DNA of 48,366 nucleotides, taken from the NCBI GenBank assembly GCA_030526265.1, contig JAUNDE010000013.1, positions 1 through 48,366 on the forward strand. Reading direction: 5' to 3'. The position numbers were made by a program, and so were the translations under genes. Origin of the DNA: Eubacteriales bacterium. Lineage in GTDB: Bacteria; Bacillota; Clostridia; Lachnospirales; Lachnospiraceae. A model generated the notes under the pieces. That model worked only from the letters and a program-made list of their open reading frames with translations. It searched no databases and had not been told where the DNA came from. This document shows positions 17,273-26,403 of this stretch, piece by piece (within the stretch, counting starts at the first letter, position 1; each line of letters starts with the position of its first letter).

Positions 17273-18733
17273 ATGAGTAAAGTTAGAACCAGATTTGCAC
17301 CGAGTCCAACAGGAAGAATGCATGTTGGAAATTTGAGAACTGCTTTGTATGCATACCTTATTGCAAAGCATGAAAATGGAGATTTCATGCTTCGTATCGA
17401 AGATACAGATCAGGAAAGATTCGTTGAAGGTGCACTTGAAATTATTTACAGGACTCTTGAGAAAACAGGACTTGTCCATGACGAAGGACCAGATAAAGAT
17501 GGTGGAGTCGGTCCATATGTACAGAGTGAGAGGAATGCATCAGGATTATATCTTAAATATGCGAAACAGTTGATTGAGCAGGGTGATGCGTATTACTGTT
17601 TCTGTGACAAGGAGAGATTGGAATCACTGAGAAGCAAGGTATCTGAAAGTGGAACAGAGATCGTGACATATGACAAACACTGTCTTCATCTCAGTAAAGA
17701 AGAAGTTGAAGCAAATCTTGCGTCCGGCAAGCCATATGTAATACGCATCAATATGCCAACAGAAGGTACGACAACATTTCATGATGATATTTACGGAGAA
17801 ATCACAGTTCCGAATGAAGAGCTGGATGATATGATCCTGATTAAATCCGACGGATTTCCAACATATAACTTTGCCAATGTGGTAGATGACCATTTGATGG
17901 GAATTACACACGTTGTACGTGGTAATGAGTATCTCTCATCTGCTCCAAAATATAATCGTTTATACGAGGCGTTTGGATGGGAAGTTCCAACATATGTTCA
18001 TTGTCCTTTGATAACAGACGAAAATCATAAAAAATTAAGCAAACGCTGTGGACATTCTTCATATGAGGATCTGCTTGATCAGGGATTTGTTTCAGAAGCA
18101 ATCGTGAACTATGTAGCACTTCTTGGATGGTGTCCAACGGATAATAGAGAGATTTTCTCTTTGGAAGAACTGGTTGAAGCATTCGATTATAAGCATATGA
18201 GTAAATCACCGGCAGTATTTGATATCGTAAAGCTTCGATGGATGAACAGTGAATATCTGAAAGCAATGGATGATGCACAGTTCTATGAGCTTGCGGAACC
18301 ATATTTAAAGGAAGCGATTACAAAAGATTATGATCTTCATAAAATTGCATCTTTGATCAAGACAAGAATTGAAGTATTGACAGATATTAAGGATCAGGTG
18401 GACTTCTTTGAAGAAGTTCCCGAGTATGACTGCTCAATGTACTGTCACAAAAAGATGAAAACAAATGAAGAAACATCACTGGAATTGTTAAAGGATGTTC
18501 TTCCACGGCTGGAAGCGCAGGAAGATTACAGCAATGATGCTTTGTTTGAAATGCTCAAAGCCTATTCGGGAGAAATTGAGAAGAAGATCGGATATGTAAT
18601 GTGGCCAATCCGTACAGCTGTATCCGGAAAGCAGAACACACCGGGTGGAGCAACAGAACTCATGGATGTCCTGGGTAAAGAGGAGTCTGTTTCAAGGATT
18701 AAAAAAGCAATCGAGAAATTAGAGGCAAGATAA
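17273..18733 (+). CDS. gltX: Glutamyl-tRNA synthetase
   Basis: 486 residues. It charges tRNA-Glu with glutamate (and in many Firmicutes tRNA-Gln for later amidation, which cannot be decided here). Class I catalytic motifs: '[11 protein letters not shown]' (HIGH-type, HVGN 17-20) and 'KLSKR' at 254-258. A C-terminal helical anticodon-binding domain follows. A GGAG Shine-Dalgarno is 9 bases upstream. The helicase gene starts two bases after its stop codon, so the two are co-transcribed. Confidence 0.95.
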   Translation: MSKVRTRFAPSPTGRMHVGNLRTALYAYLIAKHENGDFMLRIEDTDQERFVEGALEIIYRTLEKTGLVHDEGPDKDGGVGPYVQSERNASGLYLKYAKQLIEQGDAYYCFCDKERLESLRSKVSESGTEIVTYDKHCLHLSKEEVEANLASGKPYVIRINMPTEGTTTFHDDIYGEITVPNEELDDMILIKSDGFPTYNFANVVDDHLMGITHVVRGNEYLSSAPKYNRLYEAFGWEVPTYVHCPLITDENHKKLSKRCGHSSYEDLLDQGFVSEAIVNYVALLGWCPTDNREIFSLEELVEAFDYKHMSKSPAVFDIVKLRWMNSEYLKAMDDAQFYELAEPYLKEAITKDYDLHKIASLIKTRIEVLTDIKDQVDFFEEVPEYDCSMYCHKKMKTNEETSLELLKDVLPRLEAQEDYSNDALFEMLKAYSGEIEKKIGYVMWPIRTAVSGKQNTPGGATELMDVLGKEESVSRIKKAIEKLEAR

Positions 18734-18735
18734 CA

Positions 18736-20577
18736 ATGCAATTAAACAAAGCGCAAAAAGAGGCTGTGCTTCATTTCGAAGGACCTTGCATGGTGCTTGC
18801 AGGACCGGGTTCCGGAAAAACATATACCATTACGAGGCGAATTCAATATTTAATAGAGAATTATAAAGTAAGACCAGAAGAAATTCTGGTCATTACTTTT
18901 ACTAAGGCAGCATCTCTTGAAATGCAGAGTCGTTTTATGCAAGAAATAAAAGGGCAGCATTATCCTGTGACATTTGGCACATTTCACGGGATCTATTATC
19001 ATATACTAAGCTGGGCATATGGATTGAATTCCGGCAATATTTTGACAGAAACAGAAAAGTATCAGTTACTTAGACAGATTATAAATTCTCCGGAGCTGGA
19101 TTTAGAACCGGTTTCAACTGATGAACAGGAAGAAATAAGAGATCTGATCACAGAAATCGGAAACGTTAAAAATAATGGACTTCAAATTTCCATGTATCAT
19201 TCACAAAAATATGGATCTAAGTTTGAAGAGATCTATGCTGCATATGAAATTCAAAGAAAAAGGATGAGAAAGATTGATTTTGATGACATGCTTCTTCTTT
19301 GCTATGATTTGTTAAACAAATATCCGGATATATTGGGAAAGTGGCAGAAAAGATTCCGATATATCATGATAGATGAATTTCAGGATATCAATAAGATTCA
19401 GTATGAAGTGATAAAGATGCTTTCGGAACCAGAGAACAATTTGTTTGTTGTAGGAGATGATGATCAATCGATCTATATGTTTCGAGGAGCAAATCCAGAA
19501 ATTATGCTTGGTTTTGAAAAAGATTATCCAGAGACAAAAAAATACATTTTAGATCAAAATTATCGTTCTACAAAAAATATTATAAATGGCGCGATGCGTG
19601 TGATTTCTAATAATCATATGCGTTATAAGAAAAAAATATATACAAAAAATGAAAAAGGATGCTGTGTTCATGTACAGGAAGCGGAAAATTCGTTAGATGA
19701 AAGTAAGTATATCCTGTCAAATATTGAAAAATTAAAGAAAGATGGAGTTCCATTTGAACAGATCGCGATTCTATATCGGACTGGTCTTGATGCAAGATCG
19801 ATTGTAGAGGAGTTAATGAAGTATCAGGTTCCGTTTTATACGAAAGAAAAAATGCAAAATATTTACGAACATTTTGTGGGAAGATGTTTGCTCAGTTATG
19901 CGAAGCTGGCATATGGAGAGCGAAATCGAAAGCTGTTCCTTGATGTTATGAATGTACCGAACCGCTATCTCAGCAGAGAATGTCTGGATGATTCCGTGCT
20001 TGATTTTGAAGATCTAAGAAGATTCTATGTTGACAAAGAATGGATGTTGGACCGAATCGATCAGTTTGAATGGGATGTCAGGATGATGCATGGGCAGACA
20101 CCATATGCGATAATTCAATATATCCGAAAACATATTGGTTATGATGATTACCTGCGAGAATATGCAAAGGAACATCGAATTCGTAAGGAAGATCTATTTG
20201 CAATTATTTCTGAGATTGAAGAAAAGTCAAAAGAATTTTCTTCTGTTGCTGAATGGATTAGGTACATTGAATCTTATGGTGAAGCTTTGAAGAATAAAAG
20301 CAGAAACAGAAAGTCAACAGCAAATGGCGTTTGTCTTATGACAATACACGGTTCAAAAGGATTGGAATTTGATACTGTCTTTGTTATTCAATGTAACGAA
20401 GGTGTTATTCCACATAAGAAAGCAAGTTTGGATTCGGAATTGGAAGAAGAAAGACGATTGTTTTATGTTGCAATGACAAGAGCAAAAAACAGATTAATAT
20501 TAAGTTACGTCAGATCAAAATATGGAAAAGATATGAACGCTTCACGTTTTATTCACGAGTTATTACTGGAAAAATAA
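18736..20577 (+). CDS. UvrD/Rep-family superfamily I DNA helicase, short form
   Basis: 613 residues, about 100 shorter than typical PcrA/UvrD. 3'-5' SF1A motifs are present in order: motif I/Walker A 'AGPGSGKT' (22-29), Ia 'ITFTKAASLEMQSR', II 'IDEFQDIN' (Asp213/Glu214), III 'VVGDDDQSIYMFRGA', IV 'LDQNYRST', V 'TIHGSKGLEFDTVFVI', VI 'RRLFYVAMTRAKNRL'. The C-terminal extension of PcrA is absent, and no AddA-type nuclease domain is seen. Likely a repair or recombination helicase, distinct from the main PcrA. Its start lies 2 bases after gltX with only a weak ribosome site (GAGGCAAGA), implying coupling. Confidence 0.88.
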   Translation: MQLNKAQKEAVLHFEGPCMVLAGPGSGKTYTITRRIQYLIENYKVRPEEILVITFTKAASLEMQSRFMQEIKGQHYPVTFGTFHGIYYHILSWAYGLNSGNILTETEKYQLLRQIINSPELDLEPVSTDEQEEIRDLITEIGNVKNNGLQISMYHSQKYGSKFEEIYAAYEIQRKRMRKIDFDDMLLLCYDLLNKYPDILGKWQKRFRYIMIDEFQDINKIQYEVIKMLSEPENNLFVVGDDDQSIYMFRGANPEIMLGFEKDYPETKKYILDQNYRSTKNIINGAMRVISNNHMRYKKKIYTKNEKGCCVHVQEAENSLDESKYILSNIEKLKKDGVPFEQIAILYRTGLDARSIVEELMKYQVPFYTKEKMQNIYEHFVGRCLLSYAKLAYGERNRKLFLDVMNVPNRYLSRECLDDSVLDFEDLRRFYVDKEWMLDRIDQFEWDVRMMHGQTPYAIIQYIRKHIGYDDYLREYAKEHRIRKEDLFAIISEIEEKSKEFSSVAEWIRYIESYGEALKNKSRNRKSTANGVCLMTIHGSKGLEFDTVFVIQCNEGVIPHKKASLDSELEEERRLFYVAMTRAKNRLILSYVRSKYGKDMNASRFIHELLLEK

Positions 20578-20639
20578 CATAAAATGTTGTAAAATAAATA
20601 AAATATATATTTATTTGTTTACTTTCGGAGGATGATGAA

Positions 20640-21635
20640 ATGAAAAAAAGAATTATGCAAATAGTTGCTCTTTTGTTGATTTGCGTATTGGCTTTTTGTG
20701 GATGCAAGAAATCAGATACAAAGTCTGAGAACAGTAACCTGTCCGATGAAGATACAGAAGAGGAAATTGATACGAGACATAAAATAGGATTCAGTGCGAT
20801 TGATATGGAGAACCCATATTTTATCACATTGAAAAATGCAGTTTTGGAAATTCTTGATGAAGAGAAATATGCATTGATCACAAAGGATCCGGGAAGCGAT
20901 CCGGAGCTTCAGAATGAGCAGATTGAGGAAATGATTGAAGAAGGAATCGAAGTAATCTTTTTATGTCCTGTTAACTGGGAAACGATTTCGGAATCATTGG
21001 TTAAACTTAAAGAAGCTGATGTCAAGATAATTAATGTTGATACTCAGGTAAAAGATATAGAATATGTGGATGCTTATATTGGTTCTGATAATGAGAGAGC
21101 AGGTTATATTTGTGGAGAAGATTTGATACAGCAAAGACCGGATGGAGGGAATGTACTTATCTTAGAGTGTCCTACACAGAATTCCATCAATGATCGTATC
21201 ATGGGATTTGAAAAAGCACTTTCGTCGGCAGATGTTGGATTTGAAGTGGTAGATCGTGCAGATACAAATGGTGAATTTGATAAGGCTCTTGATATTACGA
21301 GAAATATGCTGGAAAATCATCCGGAAATAAATGTGATTATGTGCGGTAATGATCAGATTGCGGTCGGAGCTACTACGGCTGCAAATCTGGCTGAAAGAAA
21401 GGATATCATCATCTATGGCGTGGATGGTTCACCTGATATCAAAAAAGAACTTGTGAAAGCAGATACTTTAATTGCCGGAACAGCAGCACAGTCTCCAATC
21501 AATATGGGAAAAGAAGCTGCAAGAATAGCAATAGCAATGATAAAGGATAAAGAATATGAGAAAGAAACGTACATGGATGTTTTTATGATCAACAGTAAGA
21601 ATGTTGAGATGTACGGAGTAGACGGCTGGCAGTAA
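20640..21635 (+). CDS. Periplasmic-binding-type sugar-binding lipoprotein
   Basis: 331 residues. The N terminus is a lipoprotein signal (MKKR, hydrophobic core, lipobox ending in Cys at 'LAFCGC'), so it is anchored on the outer face of the membrane. The mature part is a type I periplasmic-binding fold of the RbsB type: 'HKIGFSAIDMENPYFITLKNAV', 'VIFLCPVNWETI', 'DAYIGSDNERAGYI', 'IIIYGVDGSPDIKK'. These proteins bind ribose or related sugars or autoinducer-2 for an ABC importer. No permease or ATPase gene is adjacent, so it is an orphan. The start has GGAGG 8 bases upstream. Confidence 0.88.
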   Translation: MKKRIMQIVALLLICVLAFCGCKKSDTKSENSNLSDEDTEEEIDTRHKIGFSAIDMENPYFITLKNAVLEILDEEKYALITKDPGSDPELQNEQIEEMIEEGIEVIFLCPVNWETISESLVKLKEADVKIINVDTQVKDIEYVDAYIGSDNERAGYICGEDLIQQRPDGGNVLILECPTQNSINDRIMGFEKALSSADVGFEVVDRADTNGEFDKALDITRNMLENHPEINVIMCGNDQIAVGATTAANLAERKDIIIYGVDGSPDIKKELVKADTLIAGTAAQSPINMGKEAARIAIAMIKDKEYEKETYMDVFMINSKNVEMYGVDGWQ

Positions 21636-21652
21636 AAGGTAATGCGTAAGAT

Positions 21653-22300
21653 ATGTTAAAAAAAGGAATTACAGGATCGGATTTGAAATGGATTGCGATT
21701 ATCTCGATGCTGATCGATCATATCGGAGCAGTATTGTTTCCGGGTATGCTTTGGATGAGATATGTGGGACGGATTGCATTTCCGGTGTTTTGCTTTCTGC
21801 TGGTAGAAGGATTTTATCATACACGTAATGTGAAGCGGTATTTGTTCAGATTATTACTGTTTGCACTGATTTCAGAAATCCCTTATGATCTGGCTTTTTA
21901 TCATACAGTCTGGTATCCGGCAAAGCAGAATGTTTTTTTTACACTGGCAATCGGTCTGGGCTTTTTGTGGTTCTGGGATCGAGAGAGAGAGCCGGTTTTT
22001 AAAGCAGGGCTGCTGGTTATTGCAATATGGCTGGCAGAGATTCTTCGTACAGATTATCATGGATATGGAGTCCTTCTGATTATCATGTTCCAGATTATTC
22101 GTCAAAGAAACAAAATTTGGATGATTGTATGTGGACTGTGGAATTTTCTGTGGAAAAGTACGATCCAATATGCAGGATTACTATCTATTCCTATTATTGC
22201 ACTGTACAATGGAGAGAGAGGAAACCGTATGAAATATTTCTTTTATGTATTTTATCCAGTGCACTTGATTATGCTATATCTGATTAAATGTAACATATAA
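21653..22300 (+). CDS. TraX-family integral membrane protein
   Basis: 215 residues with about six hydrophobic segments. The opening 'LKWIAIISMLIDHIGAVLFP' and 'RYVGRIAFPVFCFLLVEGFYHTRNVKRYLFRLLLFALISEIPYDLAF' are the hallmark of TraX-like proteins, a family named for the F-plasmid pilin N-acetyltransferase but present widely on chromosomes. The conserved Asp-His in the first segment and the Arg in 'GRIAFP' are intact. No conjugation genes are nearby, so a pilin role is unlikely; an acyltransferase of another target is a guess. It starts 17 bases after the lipoprotein gene and is followed 25 bases later by the next gene. Confidence 0.8.
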   Translation: MLKKGITGSDLKWIAIISMLIDHIGAVLFPGMLWMRYVGRIAFPVFCFLLVEGFYHTRNVKRYLFRLLLFALISEIPYDLAFYHTVWYPAKQNVFFTLAIGLGFLWFWDREREPVFKAGLLVIAIWLAEILRTDYHGYGVLLIIMFQIIRQRNKIWMIVCGLWNFLWKSTIQYAGLLSIPIIALYNGERGNRMKYFFYVFYPVHLIMLYLIKCNI

Positions 22301-22325
22301 TATCTATGAAGGAGTGAGTGATCAA

Positions 22326-22943
22326 ATGAAAGCACTCGGACATTTTCGCACAATCAACCATCATAAATTGCTTGTGATGAAGGGTTGTTTTAAAGTTGGT
22401 TTATATCGACAGGGCATCATGCATGATATGTCGAAATACATGCCGTCAGAGTTTCTTGTTGGATGCAAATATTTTCAGGGGACGAGAAGTCCCAACAATG
22501 CTGAAAGGGAGGCGACCGGTGTATCGTCTGCGTGGCTGCATCACAAGGGGAGAAACAAACATCATTATGAATATTGGATCGATTACAGTCTGAATCGGGA
22601 TGAAGGCTTTGTCGGAGTGAAAATGCCTGAAAAGTATATCGTTGAAATGTTTATTGATAGAATTTCTGCTTCAAAAACATATAACAAAGAGTACTATAAT
22701 GAGAAACTTCCTTTGATGTATTATGAAAGAGGAGCTGAAAAACTTGGTAATATGCTGCACAAGGATACGGCAGATCTGTTGAAGAAGCTCTTAATCATGC
22801 TTTCGGAGAAAGGAGAAGAAGAGACGTGTCGTTACATAAGGCGTGAGATATTGAAAAATGACAGTAATCTGTCTGTGATAATTGGAAAAAAGATTCGAAA
22901 CTGGTATCATAAAGCAAGAAATGAAAAGAACTCAGCTCATTGA
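22326..22943 (+). CDS. HD-like protein (recalled as DUF5662 family)
   Basis: 205 residues from the ATG 11 bases after AAGGAG; a GTG at 22314 overlaps that site and is rejected. The sequence is rich in conserved His/Asp: 'GHFRTINHHKLLVMKGCF', 'GIMHDMSKYMPSEF', 'SAWLHHKGRNKHHYEYWIDY', which looks like a metal-binding helical bundle similar to HD-domain phosphohydrolases. I recall such proteins as DUF5662, often thought to be small HD-type enzymes; this is memory, not a search. It probably shares a transcript with the TraX-like gene. A hairpin overlaps its stop codon. Confidence 0.7.
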   Translation: MKALGHFRTINHHKLLVMKGCFKVGLYRQGIMHDMSKYMPSEFLVGCKYFQGTRSPNNAEREATGVSSAWLHHKGRNKHHYEYWIDYSLNRDEGFVGVKMPEKYIVEMFIDRISASKTYNKEYYNEKLPLMYYERGAEKLGNMLHKDTADLLKKLLIMLSEKGEEETCRYIRREILKNDSNLSVIIGKKIRNWYHKARNEKNSAH

Positions 22944-22955
22944 ACTGAGTTCTTT
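22925..22955. terminator. Bidirectional hairpin between convergent DUF5662-like gene and luxS
   Basis: Eleven-base stem AAAGAACTCAG (22925-22935) with CTGAGTTCTTT (22945-22955), loop of 9. The T-run is short on both strands, so it is a modest terminator. It includes the last codons of the plus-strand gene. Confidence 0.55.
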
Positions 22956-23004
22956 CATGTATTACAAATATATGATCGTTATTGTACTGGTCCAAGAGGA
23001 TCTG

Positions 23005-23484
23005 TTATTCAGGATAAATCAGCTGATTCTCAGTGATATGAAGCAATACTTCATCAAGGTATTTTCCTGCAAGATATCTTGCCATTGGCAAGTTCATATC
23101 GAGGTAATTTCCACAATCCTTTGCACAGGCCCCCGGAATATCATCTTCAAAATCGCGAATAAATGAAAACATTTCAATCATCAGATCAATAATATCTTTT
23201 GATTCATATTTTCCCGACAAAATCAAATAAAATCCTGTACGGCATCCCATAGGGCCGAAATAGATTGTTTTATCTTTGAAATCGTGATGATTTCTGAGAA
23301 AAGTTGCAGCAAGATGCTCAATGGTATGAATCTCGGCTGTATTCATAACGGGCTCATCGTTTGGTGATGTCATTCGAAGATCGAATGTTGTGAGTGGATA
23401 ATTCTCGACATAATCTATTCTGGAAACGTATACGCCAGGTACTAATTTAATATGATCAACAGTAAAGCTTGTTATTTTTTCCAT
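23005..23484 (-). CDS. luxS: S-ribosylhomocysteine lyase
   Basis: 159 residues from the ATG preceded by AAGGAG (23492-23497); the upstream in-frame ATG overlaps that site. LuxS cleaves S-ribosylhomocysteine to homocysteine and DPD, the autoinducer-2 precursor, as part of the activated methyl cycle. The metal site is intact: 'HTIEHLAATFLR' gives the His-x3-His pair and the third ligand Cys is in 'GACAKDCGNYL'; 'GPMGCRTGFYL' holds the conserved Cys/Arg loop. Full length. Convergent with the HD-like gene and divergent from the phosphatase gene; no Pfs gene is adjacent. Confidence 0.96.
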   Translation of the reverse strand: MEKITSFTVDHIKLVPGVYVSRIDYVENYPLTTFDLRMTSPNDEPVMNTAEIHTIEHLAATFLRNHHDFKDKTIYFGPMGCRTGFYLILSGKYESKDIIDLMIEMFSFIRDFEDDIPGACAKDCGNYLDMNLPMARYLAGKYLDEVLLHITENQLIYPE

Positions 23485-23564
23485 TAAGATTCTCCTTATC
23501 ATTTTCTTTTTTCTGAATCATAACATGTTTTCTGAAAAAATACTATGTAAAATATGAGAAGTTG

Positions 23565-23573
23565 TGATATAAT
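23565..23573 (+). promoter_or_regulatory. Extended -10 promoter of the histidine phosphatase gene
   Basis: TGATATAAT (TG at 23565-23566, TATAAT at 23568-23573). No good -35 element is seen 17 bases upstream, consistent with an extended -10 promoter. Confidence 0.5.
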
Positions 23574-23610
23574 TGGCGATATTGAGATATTATTGTTATG
23601 GGAGCTTGTG

Positions 23611-24225
23611 ATGAAGTTATACCTTGTTAGACATGGACAGACTCCGTGGAATAAAATTCACAGAAATCAGGGGAGAAGTGACATCCCGTTGAATGAATAT
23701 GGACGAGAACTTGCAGTCTTGACAGGAAAAGGCCTGGAAAAGATTTGTTTTGACTATTGTATTACAAGTCCATTAAAAAGAGCAAAAGAGACTGCGATGC
23801 TGATCCTGAAGGAAAAAAATATTCCGATTTTGGAAGATGATCGTCTGATAGAGATATCATTTGGCGATTATGAGGGCGTTTCGTGGCTTGAAGAAGATTG
23901 GGATCCGAGAGTTCCTAAAGATTTTTTGAATTTCTTTGATGCTCCGGAAAAATATGTTACTCCGCCAAATGGAGAGAGCTTTGAATCATTGATTGTGAGA
24001 ACGGGAGAGTTCTTAAGTGAATTGTGCAGGAACGAAAAGGATCAGGATAAAACAATTTTGATTTCTACTCATGGAGCTGCATTGATGGCTATTTTAAATA
24101 ATATCAGACCAGTTCCTTTGAAGGACTTCTGGGGAGAAGGCGTTCATAAGAATTGTGCGGTATCAGAAGTGGTTGTAGAGGATGGAATTCCAAGAATCGT
24201 TTCTGAAAACAGGATATATTATTGA
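23611..24225 (+). CDS. Histidine phosphatase (phosphoglycerate-mutase-like) family protein
   Basis: 204 residues from the ATG after GGGAGC; a longer frame from 23554 would run through the promoter -10 and is rejected. The N-terminal 'KLYLVRHGQTPWNKI' carries the phosphohistidine RHG motif, 'SPLKRAKETA' the second Arg, 'EISFGDYEG' the catalytic acid, and 'ISTHGAALMAIL' the second His. The family includes cofactor-dependent mutases, alpha-ribazole phosphatase and broad phosphatases; the substrate cannot be told from sequence. trpS starts 40 bases downstream. Confidence 0.88.
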   Translation: MKLYLVRHGQTPWNKIHRNQGRSDIPLNEYGRELAVLTGKGLEKICFDYCITSPLKRAKETAMLILKEKNIPILEDDRLIEISFGDYEGVSWLEEDWDPRVPKDFLNFFDAPEKYVTPPNGESFESLIVRTGEFLSELCRNEKDQDKTILISTHGAALMAILNNIRPVPLKDFWGEGVHKNCAVSEVVVEDGIPRIVSENRIYY

Positions 24226-24265
24226 TCATTCATATGCTAAAGGTTATTTTATGGAGGTTTTATAG

Positions 24266-25270
24266 ATGATAGGAGACAAAAAAGTTCTATTTAGTGGTAT
24301 GCAGGCAACTGGTAATCTTACATTAGGAAATTATCTTGGGGCATTAAAAAACTGGGTTACATTGAGTGATGAATATGAGTGCTTTTACAGTGTAGTAGAT
24401 ATGCATTCAATTACTGTAAGACAGAATCCGGCTGAACTAAGAAAACGTGCGAGAGCATTGTTGACACTTTATATTGCTGCGGGACTTGATCCGAAGAAAA
24501 ATTGCATATATTATCAGTCACATGTTTCAGGTCATGCAGAGCTTGCCTGGATCTTGAACTGTTTCACATATATGGGCGAGTTGAATCGTATGACACAGTT
24601 TAAAGACAAATCAGCAAAGCATGCCGAAAATATCAATGCAGGCTTATTTACCTATCCTGTACTGATGGCTGCGGATATTTTATTATATCAGGCAGATGTT
24701 GTTCCTGTGGGTATCGACCAGATGCAGCATCTTGAACTAACCAGAGATATTGCGCAGAGATTTAATAATATTTATGGTGATGTATTTACAGTTCCGGAAG
24801 CATATATAGGTAAAGTTGGTGCCAAGATCATGAGTCTTCAGGATCCTTCAAAGAAAATGTCAAAATCAGATGAAAATGTCAATGCAAGCATTTATTTGAT
24901 GGATGATCCGGATACAATTATCCGCAAATGCAAACGTGCAGTTACTGATTCTGAGGCACAGATATTATACCGTGATGAACAGCCGGGAGTGAAGAATCTG
25001 ATTGATATTTATAGCTCATGTACAGGAAAAACACCTGAAGAAGTTGTAAAAGAATTTGATGGAAAAGGTTACGGAGAGTTTAAGATGGCAGTAGGAGAAT
25101 CTGTAGTTTCTGTTCTTAAACCACTTCAGGATGAAGTTGAAAGACTCAATAAAGATAAAGCTTATATCGATGGGATTATCAAAGAAAATGCAGAAAAGGC
25201 AAATTACTACTCAATGAAGACTTTGAGAAAAGTTCAGAAAAAAGTGGGATTTCCGGAAAGAGTAAGATAA
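24266..25270 (+). CDS. trpS: Tryptophanyl-tRNA synthetase
   Basis: 334 residues, the usual bacterial size. It charges tRNA-Trp. Class I motifs: 'GNLTLGNYLGALKNW' (TIGN/HIGH-type) near residues 16-30 and 'KMSKS' at 197-201; 'GIDQMQHLELTRDIA' is the Trp/AMP-site segment. A GGAGG Shine-Dalgarno is present. No T-box leader is possible in the 40-base gap. It ends at a strong bidirectional terminator. Confidence 0.96.
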   Translation: MIGDKKVLFSGMQATGNLTLGNYLGALKNWVTLSDEYECFYSVVDMHSITVRQNPAELRKRARALLTLYIAAGLDPKKNCIYYQSHVSGHAELAWILNCFTYMGELNRMTQFKDKSAKHAENINAGLFTYPVLMAADILLYQADVVPVGIDQMQHLELTRDIAQRFNNIYGDVFTVPEAYIGKVGAKIMSLQDPSKKMSKSDENVNASIYLMDDPDTIIRKCKRAVTDSEAQILYRDEQPGVKNLIDIYSSCTGKTPEEVVKEFDGKGYGEFKMAVGESVVSVLKPLQDEVERLNKDKAYIDGIIKENAEKANYYSMKTLRKVQKKVGFPERVR

Positions 25271-25271
25271 T

Positions 25272-25307
25272 AAAAAATGTCAGATCCGTTGAGATCTGAC
25301 ATTTTTT
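25272..25307. terminator. Bidirectional terminator between trpS and DAHP synthase
   Basis: Fifteen-base perfect stem (25272-25286 with 25293-25307; core TGTCAGATC/GATCTGACA), 6-base loop, with A-tract and T-tract flanks that terminate both convergent genes. Confidence 0.92.
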
Positions 25308-25313
25308 ATAATA

Positions 25314-26354
25314 TTATAGCTGATCAGCGATTGAGTAAATCAAGTCTCTTGATTTTTCCCACCCAAGGCATGGGTCTGTGATAGATTTACCAAATACACC
25401 TTCCCCGATTTTCTGACAGCCATCTTCCAGGTAGCTTTCGATGATAAAGCCTTTCACTAATTGTTTGATATGATCGTTTTGGCGTCTGCTATGCATTACT
25501 TCTTTGGCAATTCGAATCTGTTCTAAATACTGTTTTCCGGAATTTGAGTGGTTCGTATCAATAATGCAGGCCATGTTTTTCAGTCCGTTCTTAACATACA
25601 TATCATAAACCAGATTCAAATCTTCATAATGATAATTTGGATGATTGACCCCATGACGATCTACAGAGCCGCGGAGGATTGCGTGGGCAAGTGGATTACC
25701 ATCTGTTTCAACTTCCCAACCACGGTACAGAAACATCTGTGGGCTCTGTGCCGCAATGACTGAATTCATCATTACAGAGAGATCCCCGCTTGTTGGATTC
25801 TTCATTCCGCATGGAATTCCAACACCACTGCCTGTGATACGATGAATCTGATCTTCCGAAGAACGAGCTCCGACAGCGACATAACTTAAAAGGTCTGAAA
25901 TGTATCTGTGATTCTCAGGATAGAGCATTTCATCTGCACTTGTTAATCCGGTTTCTTCAACTACGCGTGTGTGAAGACGCCTGATAGAGATGATTCCTTC
26001 CAGTAAGTCCGGTTTTTTCTCCGGATCAGGCTGATGAAGCATTCCTTTGTAACCTTTTCCTGTTGTTCTTGGTTTATTTGTATAAATACGAGGAATGATC
26101 ATGATTTTATCAGCAACTTCTTCCTGAACTCTTGCCAGACGATAAACATATTCCATAACAGGTTCTTCGCTATCGGCAGAGCAAGGGCCGATAATTAAAA
26201 GAAATTTATCGGATTCGCCGGTAAAAATCTTTTTAATCTCATTGTCGCGCTCTGTTTTACAACGTATGCCTTTTTCGGAAATCGGGAATTGCTTTTTGAT
26301 TTCCATTGGAATTGGTAATTTTCGGTTAAATCTCATTTGCATTGTTTCTGTCAT
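25314..26354 (-). CDS. aroF: 3-deoxy-7-phosphoheptulonate (DAHP) synthase, type I
   Basis: 346 residues. It condenses phosphoenolpyruvate and erythrose-4-phosphate, the first step of the shikimate pathway. Class I-alpha (AroF/G/H-type) features: 'LLIIGPCSADSEEPVMEY' with the metal Cys, 'PRIYTNKPRTTGKGYKG' with the PEP-binding Arg/Lys, 'GMKNPTSGD', 'DTNHSNSGK' with the metal His. The N-terminal ~40 residues form the short regulatory extension seen in this class. An AAAGGA Shine-Dalgarno lies 10 bases upstream. It lies 49 bases downstream of tmcAL on the same strand, so shared transcription is plausible. Confidence 0.93.
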   Translation of the reverse strand: MTETMQMRFNRKLPIPMEIKKQFPISEKGIRCKTERDNEIKKIFTGESDKFLLIIGPCSADSEEPVMEYVYRLARVQEEVADKIMIIPRIYTNKPRTTGKGYKGMLHQPDPEKKPDLLEGIISIRRLHTRVVEETGLTSADEMLYPENHRYISDLLSYVAVGARSSEDQIHRITGSGVGIPCGMKNPTSGDLSVMMNSVIAAQSPQMFLYRGWEVETDGNPLAHAILRGSVDRHGVNHPNYHYEDLNLVYDMYVKNGLKNMACIIDTNHSNSGKQYLEQIRIAKEVMHSRRQNDHIKQLVKGFIIESYLEDGCQKIGEGVFGKSITDPCLGWEKSRDLIYSIADQL

Positions 26355-26403
26355 TTCTCTCGGGTCCTTTCTAAGATTAGTATTTATGATTCTTTAATGC
26401 CTA

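Noticed and set aside
21653-22300. Conjugative element suggested by the TraX-like gene
   Set aside because: TraX-like proteins are common on chromosomes, and no other transfer gene is nearby.
22396-22593. Plus-strand frame inside the HD-like gene
   Set aside because: A shadow frame of a better-supported gene, with no ribosome site or recognisable motif.
24226-24265. Possible T-box leader of trpS
   Set aside because: The gap is only 40 bases, too short for a T-box; gltX likewise has about 80 bases.
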